Positions 1-9,469 of a stretch of DNA of 64,000 bases are shown one piece after another. The stretch covers positions 6,882,001 through 6,946,000 of the forward strand of contig CM073886.1 of the NCBI GenBank assembly GCA_037176705.1. The letters are read 5' to 3'. Source of the DNA: Molossus alvarezi (Eukaryota; Chordata; Mammalia; Chiroptera; Molossidae). The stretch's first letter is position 1; the number at the start of each line of letters is the position of its first letter. A model generated the notes under the pieces. It searched no databases. It saw only the letters and a list, made by a program, of their open reading frames with translations, and was not told the origin of the DNA. The position numbers and the translations under genes are program-made.

Positions 1-661
1 TGCCTTTCCACACCGAAGTGGGCTGGCCGTCCAAAGCGGGCGCTCGCGCGAATGACTGAAATGAGCGAGGAGAGGGGATTTCTCTAGGACGCTAAGAACT
101 CTGTGAAAGAGCAGAACCGCCCGTCTGGGTCCTGTCACCGTTACCGGTGTTGTGAGGAAACGGTGACTCTGTGATCCCAAGTGGGGCGTCAACACGCTGT
201 GGTCACCAGCCTAAAAAGCTCGAACTTCTCATTCAGGCTGAACATAATAGGATATTCAGAGCTGAGAAGATGCCAGGAAATTGAACCGTGATACAGGCGA
301 CTTCGGTAGCAGGCACTGACTCTCTGTTACCACTTGATTTTCTTCCTTTTCGAGAGAGACGATCAATGACATGTGATTGGGCACATTTACAAACATACAC
401 CACACCAGAAAACACAGAGAGATTCTGTCTAGGGTTGAGTGCAAACCAGAAGCATTAGGAGTTCATTTGCGACCTCCCCCAGGTGTGAACCCGGGTGCCC
501 AGCCTTCGCGTGAGGTGTGTTCTTGGACTTCGCTGCTCACCAAACTGATCCTTACTGAGAGATGTCACCCCCGCTCTCGGGTATATGTCCCATCCAAACA
601 CACAACCACGCTCAGGGCCCCCAAACACTTGTGCTCTATCTAATAGCGCATAATCTCAGTT
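1..661. other. Intergenic, no gene recognised
   Basis: Mixed-composition sequence. Short open frames exist on both strands, but none has recognisable domains or a coherent length, and I saw no repeat family. Confidence 0.5.
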
Positions 662-674
662 AGTGCTTTCTAAT

Positions 675-861
675 GTTTAAAAATATGTTTTATTGATTTT
701 TTAGAGAGACAGGAAGAGAGACATAAAAAGATTGATGCCTCCTGCACACCCCCTACTGGGGATCGAGCCCGCAACCGGGGCATGTGCCTTGACTGGGAAT
801 CAAACCCGGACCTCTCAGTCCATGGGATGACGCTCACACCACTGAGCCACACTGGCCAGGC
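675..861 (-). mobile_element. Ves-type SINE
   Basis: The tRNA-like head lies at the right end (reverse complement of 'cactgagccacactggcc') and the AT-rich tail at the left. A perfect 13-bp target duplication AGTGCTTTCTAAT occurs at 662-674 and 862-874. It belongs to the shorter 'CCATGGACTGA' subfamily, whose tail lacks the CCTCGGGTGAGG hairpin. Confidence 0.93.
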
Positions 862-874
862 AGTGCTTTCTAAT

Positions 875-1396
875 TTAATAGAACAAAATAAATTGAATCC
901 ATTATACATAAATATACATATACCTATATGTGTATATTTTAATGTTTGCTGACTTGATATTTCTCAGTAACCAACTTTTGCTATTTCAACATTCTCTACC
1001 AAAATTCAGGATCTGAATATATTTAAACACTTCTTTTTAATAAGGCTGGCACACCACACTATCCAAACTCTTGCTATTTGTTATCCAAAATTCAAGTACC
1101 AAGTATCTGGGAATGACACTGTATCCCATGGGAAACTGCCGTATGAACTTGACTTACTCTGTGTCTCTCTGCCTCTCCTGGAGCAATTCAAGGCATAACA
1201 TACTCTCAAGCCCCTTCCTGGCCCAACTTCATTGTTGACATCATGACATTCTAGTTCCAGGTTTTAATTTTTTTTCACAATATGCATATCCACATTTATT
1301 TGGATATAGCCATATGTGGGGTTTTTTAGACACTTTTTTGTATCCACCACGTCCTTTCTCTAGAATTTGCAGAGTTGGGAGCTGGAGTGTCCTTCT
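875..1396. other. Intergenic, no gene recognised
   Basis: AT-rich sequence with many stops in all frames and no recognised repeat. Confidence 0.45.
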
Positions 1397-1412
1397 AAAT
1401 GAGATCCCTTTT

Positions 1413-1676
1413 GCCCTGGCCGGTTTGGCTCAGCGGTTAGAGCATCAGCCTGCGGTCCGGAGAGACCCGGGTTCGGTTCCCACTAAGGGCACGTACTTCG
1501 GTTGCAGTTTGTCCCCGGCCCTGGTTGGTCGTGCGGTGGCAGCCACTCGATGTGTCCCTTCATGTCGATGTTTCTCTCTCTCTCTCTCCTTCCTTTCTCT
1601 CCCTCCCACTCTATCTCTCTATCTGTACAAAAAATGGAAAAATATCCTCGGGTGAGGATAAAAAAAATAAATAAAT
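1413..1676 (+). mobile_element. Ves-type SINE, long young subfamily
   Basis: The tRNA-like head carries an A-box-like TGGCTCAGCGGTTAGAGC and a B-box-like GGTTCGGTTCC. It is followed by a CT-rich body and the terminal hairpin CCTCGGGTGAGG before an AAATAAAT tail. A 16-bp duplication AAATGAGATCCCTTTT flanks it (1397-1412, 1677-1692), so the insertion is recent and full length. Confidence 0.95.
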
Positions 1677-1692
1677 AAATGAGATCCCTTTT

Positions 1693-1988
1693 CCTGCTTC
1701 AGGGGCTGCGACAGGAGGCTGGCCGTGTCCTGCATACTATTCAGGTACTAAGAAGGGTAGAAGACATCTACTTCTAGAACATCAGCTAGCAGAACACGAC
1801 TAGCCTCCTTTTGCAGCTCCTGTGGCTACTGTAAAGTGTCCTACCTTGGAGAGCTACCCATGTGCTGTGATGGGGAAGGGGCAGGGATGGGGGTGGGGGG
1901 TGGGGGCAGGCTTCAGAGACCACCCTTCTTCTTCCTCCCCAACCTCAGCCCCTATTGTTAGAAGACCCTGTTAAGAAGAGCTTTGCTG
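1693..1988. other. Intergenic, with G-rich run
   Basis: No gene is seen. A G-rich low-complexity run at about 1873-1911 (GGGGGTGGGGGG pattern) could form a G-quadruplex. Confidence 0.4.
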
Positions 1989-2187
1989 CCCAGCCGGCGT
2001 GGCTCAGTGGTTGAGCGTTGACCCATGCACCAAGAGGTCGTTGGTTCAGCTCCTGGTCGAAGCACCTGCCCAGGTTGTGAGCCCCTGATCCCCAGTGGGG
2101 GGCATGCAGGAAGCAGCCAATCGATGTTCTCTCTCATTGATGTTTCTATCTCTCTCCTTCTTCCTTTCTCTCTCCCTAAAATCAATA
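1989..2187 (+). mobile_element. Ves-type SINE, short 'CACCAAGAGGTC' subfamily
   Basis: The head 'gtggctcagtggttgagc' is followed by 'ccatgcaccaagaggtc', a CT-rich body and 'ctaaaatcaatag'. The A-rich tail has been replaced by an expanded GGGA array. A diverged short duplication, roughly GCTTTGCT versus GCTCTGCT, may flank the SINE plus array. Confidence 0.9.
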
Positions 2188-2257
2188 GAGGGAGGGAGGG
2201 AGGGAGGGAGGGAGGGAGGGAGCGAGGGAGGGAGGGAGGGAGGGAAGGGGGGGAAAG
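2188..2257 (+). repeat. (GGGA)n microsatellite
   Basis: About 17 near-perfect GGGA units grow directly from the SINE tail. SINE tails commonly seed microsatellites. Confidence 0.95.
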
Positions 2258-2334
2258 GCTCTGCTTTCCAGTCCAGGCAAACCTTCCCCAGGAAAATGAT
2301 TGATTCCCTTGTTCAAAAACTGGTCCTGGGTCTT

Positions 2335-2593
2335 CATTTTTCCATTTTTTGTTTAGGTAGAGTGGGAGGGAGAGAGAGGAACAGAGAGAGAGAGAAACAT
2401 CGATGTGAAAGGGACACATCGAGTGGCTGCCACCCGCACAACCGACCATTGCCACACAACCGACCAGGGCCGCACAACCGACCAGGGCCGGGGACAAACT
2501 GCAACCGAGGTACGCACCCTTAGCAGGAACCGAACCGGGGTCTCTCAGGACCACAGGCCGACACTCTAACCGCTGAGCCAAACCGGCCAGGGC
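2335..2593 (-). mobile_element. Ves-type SINE with internal 18-bp triplication
   Basis: Reverse-strand long-subfamily SINE with a perfect 13-bp duplication GGTCCTGGGTCTT (2322-2334, 2594-2606). At about 2438-2491 an 18-bp segment ending CACAACCGACCAGGGCC is present three times instead of once. The 3' end stops just after the TGGAAAAA segment, so the terminal hairpin is missing. Confidence 0.94.
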
Positions 2594-2606
2594 GGTCCTG
2601 GGTCTT

Positions 2607-2959
2607 TATCCCTGGAACTTGACCCTCCTGAAGCTGCCGGCAGAAGGGGAGTCTGACACAGCCAGGCGACACGCAGCCCTTTATACTCTAATGACTGCCT
2701 GGAGGACTGCTCTTGGGACTCGTATTTGTTTACTCTAATCTTGGGTTTCCCTGGGCTCCCCTGGGAAGAGCTGCCTCCCCCTAGGAGTGTTCAGCATCAA
2801 GTATCTCTATCCTGCTTGGCCTTGGATTTGACCCTTTGTGTATTTGATCTCACAGGAGTTCCTCACTGTTTCTCATTGAGTGCTAGGACTCTGTCTTGTT
2901 TTTCAACAATTGTGGATCCATATGCTAAATTTGCATGTGCATATGTATTTTTGCCATTT
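2607..2959. other. Intergenic, no gene recognised
   Basis: Unique-looking sequence with no supported coding region. Confidence 0.4.
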
Positions 2960-3174
2960 GAATTTTTTTCTTTATTGATTTTTAGAGAGAGAGGAAGGGA
3001 GAGGGAGAGAGAGATAGAAACACTGATAAGAGAGAACATCAACTGGCCACCTCCTGCATGCCCCCCGCTGGAGATTTGGCCCACAACCTGGGCATGTGCC
3101 CTGATCGGGAATCGAACCGGTGACCTCTTGGTGCATAGGTTGATGCTCAACCACTGAGCCACACTGGCCGAGCT
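2960..3174 (-). mobile_element. Ves-type SINE, short subfamily
   Basis: The minus-strand head ends at 'ccactgagccacactggcc' and the body contains 'gacctcttggtgcat'. The tail at the left merges into a T-rich run. I could not define a clean target duplication. Confidence 0.9.
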
Positions 3175-3518
3175 TAAACACTTTTAAGTGTCCCAGATAA
3201 CTCTTCACAGCTTGTCTCTCCACACTCTCAGTGGATGAGCTCACTTACTGGGTAATTATGATCAGAAGCAATTAGGAAAGAGTGACTTTTTCCTTCCCAC
3301 TGCCAGATGCACCAGCTTACCTGTCTCTGTGCCATTTCCTCCGCTTCCCCTCCTATAGCGAAAGAACTGTCCCTGCTCCCCCTGTAGGCCAAGCCCTCAC
3401 CACACCTTGGACCCTAGCACCTCATGGGCACAAGGACCCTGTCCCCCATATTACTCCACCCTCCCTTCCCCACCGACTTTTCCCTCTCCGTTCACCGGCG
3501 AACAAAAGTGCTATCTTT
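3175..3518. other. Intergenic, no gene recognised
   Basis: Pyrimidine-rich sequence with no recognised gene or repeat. Confidence 0.4.
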
Positions 3519-3530
3519 AAAAACACAAAT

Positions 3531-3779
3531 GGCCCTGGCTGGTGTGGTGTTTGCTGAGCGGAGTCCCATGCACCCAAGGGTTGCAGGACTGATTCCTAGT
3601 CAGGGCACATACCCAGTTTTGGGTTTGATCCCCGGGTTGGGGCACGTACAGGAGGCAACTGATTGATGTTTCTCTCTCTCTCTCTCTCTCTTTCCCTTCC
3701 CCTCTCTCTAAAATCAATTTTAAAAAATAAAATAAAACATTATTATTGTATAGGTGAGGATTAAAAAACAACAACAACA
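3531..3779 (+). mobile_element. Ves-type SINE, diverged
   Basis: The head begins GCCCTGGCTGGTGTGG and is mutated in the A box. A (CT)n stretch and AATAAAA tail are present, with a remnant 'ggtgaggatt' hairpin near 3753. The flanks AAAACACAAAT and GAACACAAAT look like a decayed duplication. Confidence 0.85.
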
Positions 3780-3789
3780 GAACACAAAT

Positions 3790-5235
3790 AAGACAAAGTT
3801 CTCTTTGGCTTTCGGTCTCCTTCCAGCGACAGCCCCGTTAAGGAACAGTTCTCTCCTAGAGCGGTCTGGACCACTTGCTACCTTTCACCTGGTGTCCCCC
3901 ACTTTGGCCCACCCAGACCGCCGGCAGGCCCAGCGGCTCAGAGCCCCACTCCACCACCGCCAGCTCTGCCTTCCTGTGAGGGGACATGGCCACTTGGAGT
4001 CTGTCCCCTCCGACCTCACTCAGGGGGCCTAGATCCCTTGAATTCCCTCTCTCAATGGCCGCAACCCGCTCCCGGGGCCTGTGAGGGGCTGTTCCTTAGA
4101 ACCCAGAGACCCAGCGATGTGGTGTGGTCTCTACCTTGAGCGAAGGCTGTGGCTGGGGTGGAGGGTTGGGAGGTGTGTCAGGGAGCCTGGACGTTCACGC
4201 TGCAGGGAGGGAGCCGGTCAGGGGTCCAGTTCTCTCTGTGCCAATTCACTCTGGTGGGGAACACAAGGGACTGGAGAATTCTAATTTTAAACCTCACCTT
4301 TTTGTAGGTGATGACTATGTTTATCAAGGGAGGAAGATAGTTTTTACTGCGCAGTTCGCTTAGTGGATAGCATTTAAGCATTTGATACATGAGTGCAGAC
4401 CTCCGCTTGCCGTTCTGGCCTCGGCTGCCCACTCCAGCCAGGTTCTCGGGAGGCGCCCCGACCCTCCATCCAATGGCCCCGTCTGCTCAGCATCCTTCTC
4501 AGCCTCGCGGCCGCACTCCACACAACCAATCAGGTTCTCCCCTTGAGTTCCTGGACGCCCTCTTTGGTCTGCCTACTGCTCCCCTATTTCACCTGCACCG
4601 AGATACTGGAATGCCGAGGGCTCAGGTCTCTGCCTGAGCAGCGGTCACACTCGCGACTACCACGTACAGGCTGAGGCCACACTCTGCTCTCCCACTTCCA
4701 GCTGCTTGTCATCTCCACTTGGGCAACTCATGGGCACCCCGCATTTGAGAGGTCCAAACTAGAACCCTTGATTCCCCCTCAACAAACCCACGGCCCTTCC
4801 CACCACCTCCTGCCCCAGTATCTTACCCCTGCCCAGGGGTTCAGTCCAAACCCTGGGCGTTGTCGCCGGTTCCTGATTGCCTCCTGTCCCACCTCCAGCC
4901 CGTCTACCGCCGAGCTCTTCGCCCTTCCCTTCCCGACTCCACCCTGTCCACTCAGACGGTCCTCCTCCCCTGGCCCGGCGCAGGGCTTCTCCGTGGACCC
5001 TGCTTCACTCACGCCCCCCCCCACCACTGCCACTGTTAACCTCGCGCCCTGTGGGCTCCCACAGCCATGTCAGATCACATGAGCCCCGGTTAACAACAAA
5101 CTCCAGACTCCTCCACAGGGTCCATCTGCAAGGCCCGCCCTGGCCTGCTTGCTCTCGACCTCCTCCCGCCTCCCTCAGCGAGCCCCAGCCATCGTGGCCG
5201 TGCACCCTCAGGAGCACCGAGCTCCTGCGCCCCAG
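3790..5235. other. GC-rich intergenic block
   Basis: This stretch is GC-rich and CT-rich, with CpGs concentrated toward the right end. Several open frames exist but they follow from composition: they show no domain, no conserved start context and overlap on both strands. It could include distal regulatory sequence or non-coding exons of a neighbouring gene, which I cannot establish. Confidence 0.4.
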
Positions 5236-5655
5236 CGCTCCTGCGCCCCAGCCAGCCCTGCCCTGCACCCCCAGCCAGCCCAGCCGGCCCTGCCCTGCGC
5301 CCCCAGCCAGCCCAGCCGGCCCTGCCCTGCGCCCCCAGCCAGCCCAGCCGGCCCTGCCCTGCGCCCCCAGCCAGCCCAGCCGGCCCTGCCCTGCGCTCCC
5401 AGCCAGCCCAGCCGGCCCTGCCCTGCGCCCCCAGCCAGCCCAGCCGGCCCTGACCTGCGCCCCAGCCGCCCCAGCCGGCCTCTGCACTGCGCCCCCAGCC
5501 GCCCCAGCCGGCCCCTGCACTGCGCCCCCAGCCGGCCCAGCCGGCCCTGCCCTGCGCCCCCAGCCGCCCTAGCCGGCCCTGCCCTGCGCCCCCAGCCAGC
5601 CCAGCCAGCCCCTGCCCTGCGCCCCAAGCCGGGCCCTGCTCTGCGCCCAGCTGGG
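5236..5655. repeat. 32-bp GC-rich minisatellite
   Basis: About 12 head-to-tail copies of a 32-bp unit (core CCGGCCCTGCCCTGCGCC then CCAGCCAGCCCAG). Unit starts at 5284, 5316 and 5348 confirm the period. The right half contains degenerate and shorter units. Because 32 is not a multiple of three and the unit has no stops, long open frames run through several frames on both strands; these are composition artefacts, not genes. Confidence 0.95.
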
Positions 5656-5802
5656 CCCTGCCCTGCACAAGCCCATGCTGCTGGCTTCCTCATGGTCCGC
5701 TCCCTCCTCAGCTAGGTGGCTCAGAGCCTCCTCGGACAGGTCATAGTGTCTAGGGCACTGCCCTTCATGCCTGTTGCCATAAGCAGGTTTAGTTTCACTT
5801 TT

Positions 5803-6015
5803 TTCTTTAGAGGGAAGGGGGGGGCACGGAGAGAGCGGGAGAGAGAGAGAAACATCAATGTGAGAGAAACACATCAATTGGTTGCCTCCTGCATGACCCT
5901 GACCGGAGCTGGGGATCAAACCTGCAACCCAGGTACATGCCCTTGACAGGAATTGAATCCGAGACCCTTCAGTTTTGGGCCGGTGCTCTAACCACTGAAC
6001 AAACCAGCCAGGGCT
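5803..6015 (-). mobile_element. Ves-type SINE
   Basis: Minus-strand SINE flanked by AGTTTCACTTTT (5791-5802) and AGCTTCACTTTT (6016-6027), a 12-bp duplication with one mismatch. It has a longer G-rich body and lacks the terminal hairpin. Confidence 0.92.
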
Positions 6016-6051
6016 AGCTTCACTTTTAACAATCATATTAGTTCTGTAATT

Positions 6052-6284
6052 GTCTTTTTTTTTTATCCTCACCCGAGGACATTTTTGCATTTATCTTCAG
6101 ATAGAGTGGGAGGGTGAGAAGGAGGAAGAGAGAGAGAGAAACATCGACTGGTTGCCACCCACACGACCCCAACCAAGGCCAGGGACAAACTGCAACCGAG
6201 GTACATGCCGTTAGCGGGAACCGGACCTGGGACTCTCTGGTCCTCGGGCGACACTCTAACCGCTGAGCCAAACCAGCCAGGGCT
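6052..6284 (-). mobile_element. Ves-type SINE, long young subfamily
   Basis: The left end shows the reversed terminal hairpin ATCCTCACCCGAGGAC next to a poly-T tail. The right end is the tRNA-like head ('cgctgagccaaaccagcc'). The target duplication is unclear because of flanking T and GTTT runs. Confidence 0.92.
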
Positions 6285-6724
6285 CTGTGTTTGTTTGTTT
6301 GTTTTCTGTGTCTGTCTCTGATTAGGCGAGACTTGACCTATTCCATCACTGTAGGCCCAGTGCCTAGAATAGTGCGATAATTTGATTGATCAGTTTCCAA
6401 ATAAACATTACTTGTGTAAAATTCTTTTAAGGGTTTCAACAGCTCAAATAAAATATGAAAACCACAGATGGTCACAGGACTGTACACATCTACTACTGAA
6501 ACTAACACACAGGTATTCACACCACAGGTCTCACGCATTCGTCCCCACACTTGTTTTACACTTTCCCACAACTGTCAGGTCCCCTCCCCACTGGAGAGCA
6601 GAACGGTCCTCTCCCGACAGCCAAGGCCACAGATTCAGAACTTGAGGCAGAGGTCCCAGCTGCAACAGGGGAGCTAACACCTGCTTTCCGGGGTGGTACA
6701 ATGTCAGCCCTCCAACAACAGTTG
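6285..6724. other. Intergenic, no gene recognised
   Basis: Starts with a short (TTTG)n run and then unique-looking sequence. No supported gene. Confidence 0.4.
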
Positions 6725-6875
6725 TTGTTTTTTCATTTTATTTTTCAATTACAGTTTATATTCAATATTATTTTGTATTAGTTTCAGGTGTGCAGCAAAG
6801 TGATCCCCGATGTTTCCAGTACCCACCTGGCACTGTCCATAGTTATTACCATTTCAGCAGTCTTGACCGTTCCTC
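6725..6875 (-). mobile_element. Old L1 3'-end fragment
   Basis: Contains the hallmark reversed L1 3' terminus (TTTCAATTACAGTTTATATTC, then 'gtattagtttcaggtgtgca', then a decayed 'agtacccacctgg'). It is short and diverged, with no coding content. Confidence 0.65.
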
Positions 6876-7756
6876 GTGGTTAAGCCTGATCTGTCCAGGG
6901 TAGATACCAGGCCTCGGTCACCTAGACTTGAATATAAAATTCACAACCTAAGCATCACTTGCTTTTCATATGTAGCCAATTTTTAAAAGTCTTATTCTTC
7001 ATACAATTTCTTCTTATTAGACTTGTGCTGCTGGAATTCTGTGCTTTTCACCTGGATTGTGTTCTTTCTTATTTGTGGGACCCTGTGCCTTCTCTGTGTC
7101 TGAGCTGTCTCTGCGCTCATCATTCCAGAAACACTCTGAGGGAAAACGACTGCTCTTTGTGCGTTTATTTTATAAACTTCTGGGGCCCTCTCATTATTTC
7201 TGATAGTTCTGAGATGATTCTCCTAGGTTACCTGCAAGGAAGGATGATTTCTGTCTCTTTATTTCTAACAGCTACATCTTGTTTTGTCTCCGTGGTGTGT
7301 GTTTGCTTTTGCATGAGCTTCCAGAATAAAACGTCGTATGATAGTGGCAGCTCACCTCCTGGCTCAGTTTCTGACTTTAAAGGGGCAACTCTGGTGTTTT
7401 ATTGTTAAAGATGATATTGACCGTTGGTCTGAGATTCTTTTACCATTTATTCCTTAATTCTTGACATTTTATTGGTTCCTGTCCAAATGCACTGGATTTG
7501 CCAATAAGCAGGGCTCCAGTTGCCTTGGGACAGCAGCCTCCGTGGCACAGTGCCAGCAGAAGCCAGCTTGCTGTGGTTTGCAGGAGGTGCACACATGACA
7601 AAAACCTTCTTGAACATCAGTGGAAACGTGCCCAGGGTTTTCATCAGGAATGTACACTGGATTCTTTTAAAATGCTGTTTTTTAGCATTAATAGTTAAAT
7701 GATCTAGTTTTTTTTATTTGACCTGTTGGGATGATTTAACATATTAATATATTTTC
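6876..7756. other. Intergenic, no gene recognised
   Basis: T-rich sequence. The longest open stretch, 6959-7408 on the plus strand, reads as a Cys/Ser/Phe-rich peptide typical of chance translation of T-rich DNA and has no recognisable domain. Confidence 0.4.
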
Positions 7757-7815
7757 ATTCATTCATTGAAGAGATATTTGAGTGCATACTATAAGCCAGG
7801 TATTCTTTCATTACT
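7757..7815 (+). mobile_element. L2-like LINE fragment
   Basis: 'cattcattcattgaagagatatttgagtgcatac...agccaggtattc' resembles the conserved 'attcaacaaatatttattgagc...tgccaggca' segment near the L2 3' end. Confidence 0.5.
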
Positions 7816-8325
7816 ATCATATTAATTTTGTGATTTTTTTATAAAATGTTGTAGGGCTTTGTGATTTGTAAATATAAATTTATAAATAGTAAACAGTTTT
7901 TACTGTGCTAGAATACATTCCACTCAATTGTGGCATGTTATTCTTTCATTTTTTGTTTCTGGCTCAGTGGTTCTTATCAAGAATTCAAAAGATACAAAAC
8001 CATATGAAGCCAGAGAGTTCCCAATTTTCCAATATCCCAAGGGCTAGTCCCTGTTGATAAATATTTCTGGACTTTTTTCTTTTTCAATTTTAATAAACTT
8101 CTAAAATTCATTTGCAAGCATTTGTGTAGGATTTTCACGTTGCTATTTGTGGTTGTGGCGCAGATGCCACAGTAGGAAAGCCACACCTGGTCCACATCGG
8201 GTTGGCCTCTCCTGCTAAACGACTCGGGGCTGCCATTCCCGACCCATCTGCTGTCTGGGTAACGTGGCGTTGCCTCCTGCTACTGGTGTGCTGGGCTCCA
8301 TGCAGGAGTAGCTGAGGTTCGTTTG
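7816..8325. other. Intergenic, no gene recognised
   Basis: AT-rich, with possible decayed L1 sequence that I cannot assign. No gene. Confidence 0.35.
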
Positions 8326-8329
8326 TTTC

Positions 8330-8565
8330 AAAAGTGTTTCTTGAGTACTTCTCTGACTCCATGAAACTTACATTCTAGGCAAGGGGCAAATAATAAAATC
8401 AATCGATGTCTGGTATGTTTGATGGTGATGAAAGCTAAGGAGAGAAAGCAGAAAAGAGTGTGAGAAATGTTCTGGGGACAGAGGGAGCCACAGTTATAGA
8501 GTGAAGCCAGGTAGAGGATGGGAAAGATGCTCAGTGAGACCTTAGAGATACCTCGTTCATCAGCT
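8330..8565 (+). mobile_element. L2 LINE 3' fragment
   Basis: The order 'tccatgaaacttacattctag', then 'caaataataaaat', then 'gatggtgatgaaagctaaggag' follows the remembered L2 3' consensus. Strongly diverged and non-coding. Confidence 0.6.
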
Positions 8566-8801
8566 CTCACCCTCGGTTCCTGAAACCAGCAGCTGTGAAG
8601 GGAGACTCACGACACCTGTCAACAGACCAGAATTCTGCAGGCACACCTGACACGAGGATCAGAAAGCTAGTGTTGAGGTGGAAACCGCACAGAGTCGCAG
8701 TTGCCTGTGAAAATCTCTGTCAGAGGACTTACCAGGGATACAGTCATTCGTCGCCACTTCGCGCTTCGACTTTCGCGGCTTCACTCTATCGTGTTTTTTT
8801 C

Positions 8802-9060
8802 TTTCTTTCTTTTTTTTTTTTTATCCTCACCCGAGGACATTTTTCCATTTTTTGTACAGATAGAGTGGGAGGGAGAGAGAGGAAGAGAGAGAGAGAGAAA
8901 CATCGACGTGAAGGGACACATCGAGTGGCTGCCACCTGCACAACCAACCAGGGCCGGGGACAAACTGGAACCGAGGTACATGCCCTTAGCGGGAACCGAA
9001 CCCGGGTCTCTCTGGACCGCAGGCCGATGCTCTAACCACTGAGTCAAACTGGCCAGGGCG
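8802..9060 (-). mobile_element. Ves-type SINE in the Tigger left terminus
   Basis: Complete minus-strand long-subfamily SINE with hairpin ATCCTCACCCGAGGAC at its 3' end. Flanked by GTTTTTTTC at 8793-8801 and 9061-9069. It inserted after the Tigger element. Confidence 0.94.
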
Positions 9061-9288
9061 GTTTTTTTCAAATATATTCATTAAAAAGTGAAAATGATAC
9101 AGCGCACGCTCGGTTGTCTGAGTCAATTATACACCCCTGTATTGGAATTAAAATTACTGTACATATGGACTGTAGGCCTATGTATTTGAGCTCCCCAGGA
9201 ATCCTTCAACGCTAGGTGCAACCCCTTGACCACTCCTTGTGTGTGGGCAATAACTTTTCCCCAAAAAATCGGGTGTGGTGAAACCAAG

Positions 9289-9353
9289 CCAATCAGAGCA
9301 TGCTGTTCACTGATTGGTTATCTCATCCTCTTCCTATCCTGGCCACTGATTGG
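9289..9353 (+). promoter_or_regulatory. Three CCAAT boxes upstream of the Tigger frame
   Basis: CCAAT at 9289-9293 (AAGCCAATCAGAG), ATTGG at 9313-9317 (CTGATTGGTT) and ATTGG at 9349-9353 (CTGATTGGCTC) lie 120-180 bp before the ATG at 9470. The extended contexts match the NF-Y preference. No TATA box is visible. That this is the element's promoter is inference. Confidence 0.5.
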
Positions 9354-9469
9354 CTCAGCCTCACGCAAGTTCATTTCTCTCATACACGCTTCCACATGGT
9401 TAGGCATCAGAAGCATCTTTGCTCTTGTAAGTGTTTGTGATTTCTGAGAACTTTTATCTAAGCCCCACA

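Noticed and set aside
2095..2523. Frames crossing SINEs with Ser/Leu or Arg/Glu runs
   Set aside because: These and similar frames at other SINEs come from the CT-rich body of Ves elements read in either direction.
4877..5715. Long Pro/Ala-rich open frames (up to 231 codons) and their Gly-rich opposites
   Set aside because: They are produced by the stop-free 32-bp GC repeat, which opens several frames on both strands. No domain and no single coherent frame.
6959..7408. 149-codon Cys/Phe-rich frame
   Set aside because: T-rich DNA gives such membrane-like peptides by chance. No signal or domain pattern and no splice or promoter context.
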